From Amorphophallus konjac (Eukaryota; Streptophyta; Magnoliopsida; Alismatales; Araceae), in NCBI GenBank assembly GCA_022559845.1, contig CM040128.1, positions 221,697,643-221,761,642 on the forward strand: a DNA stretch of 64,000 bases, in the 5' to 3' direction. This document shows positions 32,440 to 44,234 of this stretch, in pieces. Positions within the stretch are counted from its first letter, which is position 1. Each line of letters begins with the position of its first letter. Below the pieces are notes generated by a model. That model had not been told where the DNA came from. It saw only the letters and a program-made list of their open reading frames with translations, and made no database searches. Both the position numbers and the translations under genes were made by a program.

Positions 32440-35400
32440 TGTGACGACCCGGACTCCGGATACCGGATATACCCAATAGGACTACCGAGTAGACCCGATA
32501 CCACTTGGAACCCGTGAAGCCTCCCAAGAGCTGAAAAGCTCCGAAGGGAAAAAGGATTGTCGTGTAGTACATTGAAGTCGCAGATATAACAGTAAGCAAT
32601 TAAATTTTTTAATCAAGTTTGTTAAAATAGCAGAATTAAAATTACTTTTTAATTAACAGTTACAAATTAACAATTATACCAGAGTCCAGTCCAAAAGAAA
32701 GACAAGTACAGTCTAACAGAAAGAAAAATGTACACTGAGGTCGGGGGAAGCCCGACGCAGGTACCGCTGGCAACTACGAACTCGCCACACCAGGAACTGC
32801 AAGGAAGAAGAGACGATCACACCTGAAAAGCAGGGGTGAGCCTCGTGTCATTGGCCCAGTAGGGGTCACGCGGATCCCCACTGAAAAATAACGTAGTAAC
32901 ACGGAACAACAGCTAAAACAACAATAGTAGCAAAGCAGGAAAACTAAACTACAAAGCTATAAAGAAGAGGAAGCAGGAGTAGGGAATAAGTAAGGGAAGA
33001 GGGAATAAGACGTACCTACAAAACATGGCCACCGAGAGGACCTCGGGCCCTAAGCTACTCCAAGCAACGACAGAAGGGCTAACCCTAAACTCGAAAGGTC
33101 AGGAGTTACCGATCTGTCGACAAGCACGAGACGGCCTATGAGACCAGACACACAAGCCTAGAAAAAGACCTAGACTGACGAGACAGACTATACAGCTCAC
33201 ACGACTGGATTGCCGTGCAAGCTTCCACTAAACACAACTGCATACACGAATGGAGCGTCGTGCACGCCACAATAAGCTAGTCCTGGACACGCCACACACA
33301 GACCAACTCGGCAAGGGAAGCTGATCTTGGACGGAACCAACAACATGCTAACTCGGAAGGGGAACACAGACTCCGAGAAACATGAGAGTCACGCGTCACG
33401 TGACGGAAGCACCTCCTCACTAGAAGAACAGCCAGCTGGGTCCACTGACGTCTTATGCTATGCCTCAAGTGTCTCGCATACGCTGCCAAGCACACGGCAG
33501 AGACTAAGACACTGTAACCAGAACATGAACCACAGTAACGAGTGACCAGTCAGGGTCACGCTAATCGGCGCAAGTCCTACGCCCCTGACCACATATGCAC
33601 ACACCGACTCTTGCCTAGAGCCAGGCCTCTAGCTAGTTTTCCCCCCCAGTAGGACGCTACCATTAAGCAGGGGCCCACGAAACTAGCTTAAAAACCGTAT
33701 CTTGGGAACTGCCACGCCACCACTTCCAGGTGGGTCGACACGCCGTAACACGTCGCCAGGCTACGACTAGTGGAGGCTCACTAGACACAGAACTCTGAAA
33801 CACAAGCGTTGTAGTACTGACAGGCAAGGAAGCACTATCGTGTGTACTACGAAGTACCAGGGTAGCACAACGACTGCCAATAGACCTACTCACGTAGCGA
33901 TCCTTGAGTCTCACGACACGGAATCAAGATCGTCGTACCAAGCGGAACAAGCCACCAATCAGTCTAATCCTAAGTCACAGAAACGACACATCCGTATAAA
34001 ATGACACACGGAGACCTGAGGGATCACCAAGACCCTCAAAGCACACTTAGACACCCAAACCGAGGTAGGATAGTACCTCAAGGTGTCCAGAACCACTATC
34101 TCGATCTATTCAGAATAGCCGAGACACACACAAGGTTACTTGTCAACCATTGGGTCTCACCGGGTTTACCAGAACCTAAATAATGACTCTGAAACGATAG
34201 AACATCATTCCTGGCTACCTGACTATGGTTGTAGCCCTCATAGGATGTCAGAAGACATCCATGGGAAGGCGGGCAAACCACAAAGTCAAGCCAAGATAAT
34301 AAGAAGTCAAAATATTAGAAAATGACACTCAGAAATTAAGCGGAGGAACATACGTTGGCGGTCATGGAATGGGCCGCTAGGTGACTGTAGCGATCAAGGA
34401 TTAGGCCGCTAAACCCAGTCAACCCTAAACCGACCTATTCAGACAAACCACAAAACCGGTCTACTATAGATCTGCCACACGAACTAGGTGGTCCAAGAGA
34501 CAACCGCCACACTAACCACCCTAAAACATTGACCTAAGACAAACAACATGTAGCGGCCTAAGATAGGCGCGCTACAGCGAAGAAACGCATGAAGGTTGGG
34601 CCACCAAGGACAACTAACTTAAAATCTTGACGAGGTCTAAAACCACGGTAGCATGAACATCGATGCAATTCACGAGTCGTCGCGACCATCCCCTTAAAAT
34701 GAGAACTCAAGGGAGGCCACTCACATGCGGGGGAACCCCACCGCACTTGCACCGATACACGGTGACTCGATCGAACGTAACACAAAGCTCGAAACACACA
34801 TGCCTTTGGGCACAATAATCAAGGTAACACGACACCTCCCGACACCCCAGAAACATGGACACGGAACCCACATGGTCTCCGGAACACACGTGAGGCCATA
34901 GGTCGGTCATTGGGTCTCAACCGGACCGACTAGGACTCGGAAAGAACAAAAACACAAAATTCCGGTCGACCTGACCCTTGGGGTCAGTCGACCAGACTAG
35001 GTCGGTCGACCGGACCAGGGTGGTCGGTCAATCGGACCAACAACCGGACCATCACGGTCCGACAGGCAACTGCCGGTCGACCGGCCCATCTGGTCTAGTC
35101 AACCGGTCACGGTGAAAAATTGGCCAAACCCTAATCTCCTGGCCCGATTCCATGCCCCGTTCGATTCCGATCAAAGGGGAAAACAACCACAATGATAATA
35201 CCGACCTTCCACACTCTAGAAGGGATCAAAACAATGCACAAACGGCTTGAAACGGGCAATTCCACCGAATTGACCCTAAATGAGTCACCGGGGTTCCCGG
35301 GCTCGTACCGGCCCCAAATGACAACCATTCAACACGAAATCAGCGGATCTGGACCGCTGGCATTCCAGGGGTTCGATTGATTTCAACTGATCTAAAAACC

Positions 35401-36102
35401 GTCGCCATTTTTCGACGAACCCTGCGAACACCCCAAAAGCATGATTTTCCCAAAACAAGCCAAAACCCGCTCGTATGCTCACCGAACGACGTGAAACTAC
35501 AGGGAAACACAGAGGAGAAGTAGGTGATCCATTTCCTCACCTCCACCGAAGAAACCGTGTGTCAAAGCTACTAAATAGCGCCAAAAATGCCAAATCAACG
35601 AACCGCGCCGTCTCAGAATCCACCGAGAGATCGTGCATTGCCACGCTCAAACCGTCGCCCCATTCCGCGTCCCGATCACTCCATCGCGTCCTCACCTCGG
35701 CCAACTCCGCAAAGGTGTGCACCCCGCGCCGAACCGCCCAGAGAGGAGAGAGAATGAGAGAGAGAAAGAGATGAGAGAAATGAAGGAGGCGAGAGGGTGT
35801 TGAGGGTTAAATAGAAGAAATTAGAAATTTTTCCTAATTTCTAAAAATTTCAATTTTTATGCTGAAAATCCCCTAATTCCAAAAAATATGCAAAAATAGT
35901 CGAAACGATCCTCAGGAAGAGTACAACGTAACTGCGGCGTCCACGAGTCAATGAACTGAGAAATAAACTCACCACATGGTTCCGTAACTAGTACGAGAGA
36001 AAAACTCACGTGGATCGTTAAACTCAACTCAGGACCCACAAAAGTGATCCGAAACTCTCCGAAGAAGATCCGAAAGACCCAATAAGGATCCATGGTATTA
36101 CA
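32440..36102 (-). repeat. 5' LTR of the 9.3-kb element
   Basis: On the plus strand it runs from TGTGACGACCC to GGTATTACA. Partner of 26781-30449 with several percent divergence and small indels, including one of about 22 bp near 33875. The GTCGAC-rich block is at 34965-35110. Confidence 0.88.
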
Positions 36103-36712
36103 CTATCTATATGGAGAAACTTTCGCAGTGTACTCAGATCATAAGAGCCTTAAGTATTTATTTTCTCAGAAAGAGTTGAACATGAGGCAGAGAAGGTGGC
36201 TAGAGTATTTAAAATATTTTGATTTCTCTATTGAATATCATCTCGGAAAAGGGAATGTGGTAGCAGATGCTTTGAGCAGGAAGCCAATAGCTAGATTAGC
36301 CAGTTTGATGCTTCAAGAATGGAAGCTGTTAGAGCAGTTTGCAAGTTTAGATCTTAACGTCGCAGAAAAGGAAGATCGGATTATGGTTGCTCATATCCAG
36401 CTTCATTCAGAATTACTGGCAGAGATTAAGCAGCTTCAGGATAATGTCCCAATACTAGTTGAAATCAAAGAGCAGTTAGCTAGTCGACCAGATTTTGTGT
36501 TAGCTGATGATGGTAGGTTGTTGTTTCGGGGAAGAACTTGTGTTCCTGATTCTGCAGAAATAAAGAGAAAGATTCTTGAGGAAGCTCACAAGTCTAAGTA
36601 TACTATTCATCCAGGAGCCATGAAGATGTATCGAGATTTGAAGAGAACCTTGTGGTGGCCGAACATGAAGAGAGAAGTGGCCGAATTTGTGAGCAGGTGT
36701 TTAGTATGTCAG
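36103..36712 (+). pseudogene. pol: Tekay pol part 2: end of RNase H and start of integrase
   Basis: The frame resumes as [18 protein letters not shown], the RNase H region ending in the conserved ADALSRK, followed by the integrase zinc-binding region ([13 protein letters not shown], then LVCQ). The stretch is fully open. The frame also reads back into the end of the preceding LTR, giving a chance in-frame ATG at 36092. A solo LTR cuts integrase after CLVCQ. Confidence 0.85.
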
Positions 36713-37039
36713 TGTGGATGCATTTTTTATTTAGATCGTTATTTATTTATTTATTAGGTTTATTAAGTGCGTGGGCGTGCCAGTCACAAAGTGACGATCT
36801 ATTGTGCACTCGATCTGACTAATCAGACGATTGTGTAGTTCGTGTCGGGACTAAAACCCGCCGTGCCGTAAAGGTCACGGCATCATTTACATCCCCTCGG
36901 AGAGGGGAACACCCTTGATTAATCACCGAGAATCAGGGCCTCATGGCCAGGAAACTATATCGAGAGAAACAAGCCGATAATGGTCTCGAATCAGTCGGAA
37001 AGCCCGATGTCTAGGGAAGCAAGCATTCGGAATATGTCG

Positions 37040-38090
37040 GTCACTTAAGGGACCATTTTGATATTCGGACAAGCGTTCGGCTTTAGAAAATCATGATCGT
37101 CACTGGAAAACTGGAACATATGTATGCCGGGGTATGGCAAATTTATTGTTCTGAGGAATGAGAAATATTCAGTTAAATCCTTGTTAAAGCGGTCAGAAAC
37201 CAAGAAGTTTGTCGGCTCGGTGCAAGATCAAGCCGCAACCATACAACGGTGGACCCCCCGCGGTCGAAACAAGACTTGCATGAGCATCATTAATATTTTC
37301 GGTGCCAAGGGGGCAACGGGGGAGTGTCCCAGGATCAGATCCCAGAACTAATATGTATTCAGAGAGAGCGGGCGGTAGGCCGAGGATACGAGTCGGACAA
37401 TGACCATGGTTGGGGCTAACCCGAGGTCCAAACGTGACTCACGAAGGTCTTATTGATATTCCCACACGTAGGGTTCGGGGAAGACGAGAGTCATCTCGTT
37501 CCATTCAGATTTTGTTGGTCATTCATGGACCACTTTATGTTCGGACAAAGATCCATATTGAAGGCGTACGTAAATGGAAATAAACCTGTACAAATGTATG
37601 CCTAAGTTTACGGTGATTTTAATAAAAGAGCGGAAACGAATCCGAATGGGAACGAGTTTGGTTTGACGAATTATCGGCCCAGAGCAACGCCGGATTACGG
37701 CCATATCGGGATGGTTCCTAAGGTCCATGTCCAATGCCATGGGGCGTCATTGATTTTCTATTCACACACAGTCCGAGGAAACGAATGTCCCAAGGTATGC
37801 GTGCATGTCGGTCACTGGTGGACCATTTCTTGTTCGGACGGAAGTCCGCATTTGTAGCGTAAGAGACGATGACAAACTGTACAAATGTCTACCGTGAGTA
37901 CGGCAAGTTTAATGCAAACGCGGGATTAGATCCCGGTATGTATGTCGGTCACTAACGGACCATTTCTTGTTCAGACGAGAGTCCGCATTCGAAGCATCAA
38001 AGACAATGATAAAACCGTACGGATGTCCACCGTAGGTACGGCAAGTTTAATGTGGGTGTGGGATCGGATCTCGGTAGAGGTGGGTCAAGC
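37040..38090 (+). repeat. Degenerate tandem repeat of about 130-150 bp in the solo LTR
   Basis: The phrase GTCGGTCACTNNNGGACCAT followed by TTCGGAC and later GTACGGCAAGTTTAAT recurs near 37040, 37515, 37808 and 37945. The last two copies are the closest. The first two are more diverged or separated by other sequence. Confidence 0.6.
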
Positions 38091-38309
38091 TGAGCGAACT
38101 ATTGGCCCGAGATGAGTTCGGATCGTGGCCATATCGGGGGTTCCGAGGTCCACGTCCGATACCATGGGGCATCGTTGCTTTTCTCTCCACGCACAGTCCG
38201 GGGTAGCGAGTTATTAAGTGTGAAGCCCGAACTCGCCAACGTGCGCCCTCGCACGCGGATCAACCTGCGCGGTTAATTTCATTGTTTGGTTAATTGTATT
38301 TTTTTGGAA

Positions 38310-40075
38310 GGCACGCTGATTTAGGTGGAACAAAGGGGCGCGTTGGTTTAGCCACGAGGAAGGGGTGCACCGGTTTAGATGGCATAGCAGGGGCGCGCCA
38401 GTTTTGGTGCAAAGAAAGGGACGTGCTGATTTTGGTGCAAAGAAAGGGGCGCGCCGGTTTAGCCACAATAGCAGGGGTGCGCCAGTTTCGTACGTGAGCA
38501 AGGGGTAGTAATGTGTTTTGTGAGAGGGTTTAATCCGACGCGCAAGGGGCGCGCCGGTTCAGGACCAAAGGGGTTGAAATGGTTTTTGAGTGTAGGGCTA
38601 AAGCGGCGTGGGGGGGTACCGTGCCGGATAAGTGCGCGTCAGATTAGGATCGCGCCGGATTAGGAGCGCTCCGGATTATGCCATTTTGCTCTTTTCAAAG
38701 GCCTGCGGGTTAGCAGATGGTTAGGCTGTTTGTTCACCCAACAAAAATAAGTGGACTTGAAGGTTACAAAGTGCTTTATTCATCTGTTAAGGTCAAAGTT
38801 TGAGTGGTTCGTTCAAAGGGGTACAAGAACTCCAGAGTTCAGTTCATGCTCTGAGGGAGCTTAGTTCGTTCTTATTGTTCATATTCCTGGCAAAAATTGG
38901 GTAGCACCTCCCCCGGACTGAGGTTTACTGGGGCGAAATAAGGGATCGTCAAACGGAGTACTCCGGGATGATCCCAAAAACTCGGAGTGTCCTAACGGCA
39001 GTCCGGTGTCCCATAGTTGAACGCAGAAGCCTCGAGGACCAGCCTTCAAGGGGTTCTAGCAGTTCATGGGTAGTAACTTCGTAGGAGCCCCAAATGGGGC
39101 AGATATTCGCCGAGGAAGGCTGTGAATATTCATCCCTCCGACGGTTACTTCGAAGACCATGCTATGGTGGAGCAGGCTTCAAAGCACCATGGATGAGTAG
39201 GAGACGGAGAGAAAGAAAAAAAGGAAAAGAGGATGAAGCATTAGAACACCATAGGTTGCAAAAAGCTTTTCTTTTTATTCATCCGCAAAAGGAAGGGAGA
39301 CGAGATACAGAGGGAGATCTACCCCAAAGCAAAGAAAGATACATCGAAGAAAGAGGAAAGAGATACATCGGTGGGGGAGGGGGGACGGAAACAACCTCCT
39401 CCCCCTCTGAGCTCACCTCTCTCCTCTCACACTCAATCTCTCTTATTCTTCACCTAGCAGGCGCCGGAACGGGGCTTCTTCTTTTTCTTCTGAGGGAACT
39501 CCCAGCTGAACCGGACTCTCTCCCTCAGCTCTCTTCTTTTCTTCTCTCAGCTTTTTTTCTTCTGACTCTCTCCTCTAGCCCCCTTCTTTATCGTTCTTCT
39601 CTTGATATATATATCCGTCGAGATGGGGAAGAAGCCCTTTGAAGTTCAATGCCCCCGTCGCTTTCATTCTTCTCTTGCTCCGTATCTGACGTTGTTGAGT
39701 GGCCTGCAGGTAGAGGGATTCGTAGAGTAGGGAAGCTGTCTCCACCAGATTGGTCGACGGTGACCGAAGGGGATGGGCTGGCTTGAGCGGAGCTCAAAAA
39801 TTCCCATTCTTGGGCTATAGTTGATTGCCCATCGGTTTGAAGTGGGAACTTTGCCATTTTAAGTAGTTCTTCGGCATGCCGTTTGCAGGAAACAGGGGAC
39901 CAGAGTTGTGATGGGATGCTTTAGGGTTAAACGGGCGCGGGGTTGTGCACGTCGGATTAGCAGCATGAATGGGGCACGCCGATTTTAGGCCATTGAACGG
40001 GGCGTGCCGGTTTAAAGCTATTGAAAGGGGGCGCGCCGGTTTAAGGTTGTATAAGTATAGCCGCGCCGGTTTAAG
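38310..40075 (+). repeat. Two clusters of GGGGCGCGCCGGTTTA phrases
   Basis: At 38310-38570 the phrase recurs about every 28 bp (eight or more variants, such as GGGGCGCGCCAGTTTTGG and GGGGTGCACCGGTTTAG). At 39930-40075 four or five more occur about every 40 bp. The core GGCGCGCC is a perfect palindrome. Unrelated sequence separates the two clusters. Confidence 0.65.
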
Positions 40076-40474
40076 ACCCATTAGATTTCTTCCCGGCTTA
40101 ACGGTGATTCGGATGGACGCCTGCCCTCCCATGTTGCTTTGGTTTTGACGTCAAGCCCCCATGGCTCTTGTTCAGAGCCTTCGAGTCCCGGTTCAAGACT
40201 TTAAGTGATTTCCAGCTCGTGCCGAACATGTGTTTGCATTCCCAAGTTTCTTCTGATTCGGCCTTCGGCAATGCCGACTGGAGAGTCGGGGCCATCTCTT
40301 CTGCCCAAAGGGCTTCTCGTTGGGTGGCGGAGCACCGAGTATATATTCGTCCTGCTTGGAGGAGGTATGGGGTTTGTTCGGCCTTTCCGTCTTCGACTTG
40401 CTCTCGAGGTGTCGAGACGTTTGTGCCGCAGGAACGTTCCTTTTCTTCTCTTCTTCTTTTTTTTGACGTCCACA

Positions 40475-41598
40475 GTCAGTAAGTCAAAGCGGAACATTTC
40501 AGGCCTGTTGGGAAATTAAAGCCCCTCGAAATACCCCAATGGAAGTGGGAGAGTGTCAGTATGGATTTTATTATGGGTTTGCCCAAGACTCGTAGTAGCT
40601 TTGATGCAATTTTGGTGATTGTTGACCGATTAACAAAGTCCGTGCACTTTTTGCCTATTAAATCAAAGTGGACTGTAGATGTGTTAGCTGCCCTGTACAT
40701 GAAGGAAATAGTAAGGTTGCATGGAGTCCCTGTATCCATTATATCTAACAGAGACCCCAGGTTTACCTCTCACTTTTGGAAAGGTCTGCAAGCGTCGTTG
40801 GGAACTCATTTGAATTTCAGTACTACTTTTCACCCTCAGACTGACGGGTAGACTGAGAGAACAAATCAGATTGTCGGAGATATGTTAAGAGCTTGTATGA
40901 TTGACTTTGGAGGAAGTTGGAATGAACATTTGCCTTTGATTGGGTTTGCCTACAACAACAGTTATCAATCCAGCATACAGATGGCACCATTCGAGGCTTT
41001 GTATGGAAGAAGCTATAGATCCCCTCTTTGTTGGGAAGAGATCGGTGAGAAGTAATGGCTCGGACCAGATCTTATTTCGGAGACGTCCAAGAACATTCAA
41101 GTTATTAGAGACTGTTTGAAGATTGCTCAGTCCAGGCAGAAGAGCTATGCTGATAACAGAAGAAGGGAGTTGGAGTTTCAGGTTGGAGAGCATGTGTTTT
41201 TGAAAGTTTCACCATCAAGAGGAATCAGAAGATTTGGAATGCGAGGCAAGTTAAGCCCAAGGTTTGTTTGCCCATTCGAGATCTTGGAGAGGGTAGGCGA
41301 AGTTGCCTATAGGTTGGCTTTACCACCATAGTTATCAGGCATTCACAATGTGTTCCATGTATCTATGCTGCGGAAGTACGTTTACGACCCTTCGCACATC
41401 ATCCAACATGTTGATTTGGAATTGAAAGAAGATCTATCTTATAAAGAAAAGCATGTCAAGATTTTGGACTTCAAGCAGCAGCAACTCAGGAACCGATCCA
41501 TTCCGATGGTCAAGGTCTAGTGGAGTCGGCGCGGAATTGAGGAAGCAACGTCGGAGACCGAGGAAGTAATTTGGAAGTTATATCCTGAATTTTTGTAA
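40475..41598 (+). pseudogene. pol: Tekay pol part 3: integrase core and chromodomain
   Basis: The frame resumes after the solo LTR with QVKAEHF-like sequence, in which the first codon is now TAA at 40480. It then carries the integrase core: first catalytic Asp in MDFIMGLP, second in ISNRDPRF, Glu in ERTNQ. The C-terminal part GIHNVFHVSMLRKY is followed by a chromodomain (HVKILDF, RSIPMVKV, PEFL). Stops fall at 40480, 40849, 41053, 41329 and 41518, with no frame change across 1.1 kb. At least two are CAA or CAG to TAA or TAG changes. In this lineage the chromodomain is thought to guide integration to marked chromatin. Confidence 0.88.
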
Positions 41599-41650
41599 GG
41601 TTGGTTTTATTTCAATAAGATTCAGTGAATTTGGGGACCAAATTCTTTAA

Positions 41651-41662
41651 AGAGGGGGAGGG
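41651..41662 (+). promoter_or_regulatory. Tekay polypurine tract
   Basis: The run AAAGAGGGGGAGGG directly abuts the 3' LTR, about 55 bp after the pol stop. Confidence 0.75.
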
Positions 41663-43651
41663 TTTAGCATCCTGGATTTTAATAATAATACCACCATATT
41701 ATTTAATTATTTTCTTAGCTCAACTTCTAAAATTTTTATTAAAATATAGAAAAATATGTATTTTGTGAAAATTTTAATTTCCAGTGATTTTGTCTTCAGG
41801 AAGGAACCCGGAATAAAATTGATTAAGGCCCAATTTCATAATTTAAGCTAAAAATCATCGTTTTGAAAGCCCAAACTAATCATCCTTAATCGGAGCCAAA
41901 TTCTTGCCCAATTGGGCCCTGTTTGGAACCAAACCCTAGCCCAATTATAGAGCATTGTTTCTCCTCCGAAAATCGTAATTCTAGAGCCTTCCATGGGCGA
42001 CGGCGACGTCAGATAAGAGATTTCCCCTAAATTTTTGATGTTTTTCCTCTTTGGACTCTCCGCTCGAATTCGATCGTTTGATGCATCCATAGATTCTTTA
42101 AATAGAGGACTTTCGACCCCCTAAAACCCTATTTGCTCTGGCGGCTGGTGGCGTGATCGATCGTGATCGGACGGGGGTGAATTTGGGCGTTCTTGGAGCG
42201 GCCTGATTAGGGTTCCGACGACCCCCCTTTCTTCTTCCTCTTTCCAACGATTAAAGGTAGGTATCTCTCAGGCTGAATTAATAACTAAATATGCCATCTT
42301 GCTCGTCTCCGTGAGCTCTTTCCATTGATACCTAATTGCCCAACTTTCATACACCATGCTGATCGAATTTCATTAATTACTCAAAGGTATACCTGAAAGG
42401 TTAATTTCCATGTTAACTCGTTTTATGTTTAATTAAGTCACTTTAAATTTTAATGGAAGCATGTGATCTTATGCGGTTTTGAATGCTCTTTCTAATGGTA
42501 GTATTTTACCCAATTTTTATTCACCCCAACGCTTGAAATGGGAGTTTTAATCTTGGTGTGTCGAGTTTTGCCATTGACGGAGTCTCGGGTTGGTAAACGG
42601 TCCTACCAGGTCATACGATAGACTGTTTCCAGAGTCTAGCGGCCTAACGATAGACCGCTTAGCCCCTGCGTTTTCAAAAAATTATATATATATATATATA
42701 TATATATGCATATTTTCTAATGATAAACGGCCCTACGATAGACCGTTTAGTGCCCTTAGGCGGCCCATATATAGACCATTTTTGACTTCTGACAGTGAGA
42801 TGTTAAACTTGTTTTATGCATTTTTAACTAGAAATTTATCCTGGTTAACATGATAGTTTGACCTGGAACTGTGCAGAACGAGGTATTAGCTTAGTGTTAT
42901 GCTTATAGACATTAAATTTTCATTATTTACATGAAAGTTCCTTTGACTATCATAAGTAGAATGATCATATGAAATTGGTTAAAACTTGGATATTAACCTT
43001 GTAATCTTAAACCATGCTATTCATAAATTGCTTACATTGGGTTCTGATAGCATTGTTTCACAGTCATACCACTCCGGTGGAGTTGACTGACGGCACCGTT
43101 CTGTTTTCCGTGGTTTTATATAGCCTCAATCTTGTAGTAGTTGGGACTCTCCGCTGGATATTCCTTCTGTCGGACTAGGACCACTATTATGAGACCTCCG
43201 TAAGTCCCCGTGAGCCTAGGATTCCCACCAGGATGTCGGGCGGGTTGTACCCCAAAGACCAGAACCTACGAACTTGATTTGATTCGTGTTTTGGGCCAGT
43301 CCAATATCCGGACTGTTCTGAACCCCTAGCGGCCCACCTTGAGACCGCTAAGAGAACCTTCATGGACCAGGGTTAGACAGTTAGTCGTTGCCTTGGCCTG
43401 GTTAATAATAGGCTTGGGTTAGTCCGATTCTTGAACCTAATCAAATCTAACCTGGCTAAGTCCTCTCTGTTGACTTTAGCTTCGTGGGCTGAACTCTAGT
43501 TTGGACCCATTCTGTCTTACGCTGAATTGAGGACCTTTTCTTTTGTCCAATGGAAAGCCTTGTAATACTCGACCCTACGCGGTCTTAGGCTAGACCGTTA
43601 GACTCATCCTAGCGGCCCAATTTTTGACCGTTAACGATGAGATTGAACGTG
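41663..43651 (+). repeat. Tekay 3' LTR, truncated
   Basis: It aligns with 14663-16660 but opens TTTAGCATCC, having lost the terminal TG. Homology stops after GATTGAACGTG at 43651, where unrelated TGTTGGCACTC begins. The remaining 1 kb of LTR is not found in the window. Confidence 0.82.
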
Positions 43652-44234
43652 TGTTGGCACTCAAAATATGCTCGATGGCGATCAAACTTGAATGACAAGA
43701 ATGACACGGCCTACTAGAACGCAGAAGCTGAAAAAAGCCAGTACACAAGGGTCTTCCCAAGCTGATGGAATCTCAGGTCACCCAACATGATCGCTGGGGA
43801 CGTCATCTCAGGAGGAGCAGAAGAATTCACAACAAACCGATAGTGTCGTCAGGCCTGTCCAATGATCCGGTATCGACTCGGTAGTGCCGCATAAACAAAT
43901 ATTCGTCATCCGACCAAGGACGAGAATGCACCTGGTGGTTCGCCACCTGACAAGAAACCCTCCTGACGTGATAGAATGTCGCTGGCCCTTCAGAATAGGG
44001 AACCGGAGGCTCCGTCGGCAGAAGTCCCGGATAACCCGGCACGGGTACGGCTTCTCATCAAGTTAGGTCCGTTAGTGACCGAATGACCGCCCAGTCGAGG
44101 CAAAAGCACCCCGGGTAGTATACCACTCCCCGTGAAAGCTGCTGAAGTAGGTTAAGTCGAACCAGCAGCACAAACCACTGTGCCGAAGGCCGCGTCAGTG
44201 AAAAACCCGCGTGTCCGAGCCGAAGATGCACGAG
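43652..44234 (+). mobile_element. Left part of an unidentified LTR-like insertion
   Basis: It starts TGTTGGCACTC at the exact break in the Tekay 3' LTR, as an inserted LTR would. A solo LTR interrupts it at 44235 and it resumes at 48656. ACGAG at 44230-44234 is the left target duplication of that solo LTR. No coding sequence. Confidence 0.45.

Larger units (their letters stand above)
26781..36102 (-). mobile_element. Non-autonomous Tekay-type LTR element (LARD-like, 9.3 kb) in RNase H
   Basis: Two LTRs of 3669 and 3663 bp flank a 2.0-kb interior. Target duplications CTATC are perfect at 26776-26780 and 36103-36107. Removing the insertion restores the RNase H frame across RHYL/YGE. The orientation is minus: the primer site TGGTATCCGAGC adjoins the right LTR and the PPT adjoins the left. 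The interior has no RT, RNase H or integrase. Its last bases (GAAATTTCTTGAAAGAGGGG on the minus strand) match the end of Tekay-type pol plus PPT, so it probably arose by deletion from an autonomous Tekay relative. Confidence 0.88.
36713..40474. mobile_element. Solo LTR, unidentified gypsy-like family, 3.8 kb, in integrase
   Basis: It is bounded by TGTGGATG at the left and GACGTCCACA at the right, with perfect target duplications GTCAG at 36708-36712 and 40475-40479. Removing it rejoins integrase. I see no interior with a primer site, so I call it a solo LTR, though a very degraded small element is not excluded. It contains a tandem array near 37040-38090 and repeated GGCGCGCCGGTTTA phrases. 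An open frame of 182 codons at 39094-39642 is low-complexity with no domain. The orientation is uncertain. Confidence 0.78.
14663..43651 (+). mobile_element. Decayed Tekay-type chromovirus with three nested insertions
   Basis: A single Ty3/gypsy element spans this interval once the nested insertions are removed: 5' LTR (14663-16740 plus 23092-23976), primer site, gag, protease, RT, RNase H, integrase, chromodomain, PPT and a 3' LTR truncated at 43651. The C-terminal chromodomain and the long LTR opening TGTAGCATCC place it in the Tekay/Del lineage. The paired LTRs differ at roughly 5-6% of sites in the parts I compared. With many stops and frame changes this is an old, inactive copy. The right target duplication is lost. 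Confidence 0.85.

Noticed and set aside
36092..36130. In-frame ATG at the end of the nested LTR fused to RNase H
   Set aside because: A chance consequence of the insertion point. There is no promoter evidence and the downstream frame is interrupted.
14658..36712. GTCAG flanks both the Tekay 5' end and the solo LTR in integrase
   Set aside because: The second is a true target duplication (both sides match), but the Tekay right flank is missing. A shared 5-mer is easily coincidental.
39094..39642. 182-codon plus-strand frame
   Set aside because: Low-complexity Lys/Arg/Glu then Leu/Ser-rich sequence within a solo LTR. No similarity recognised.
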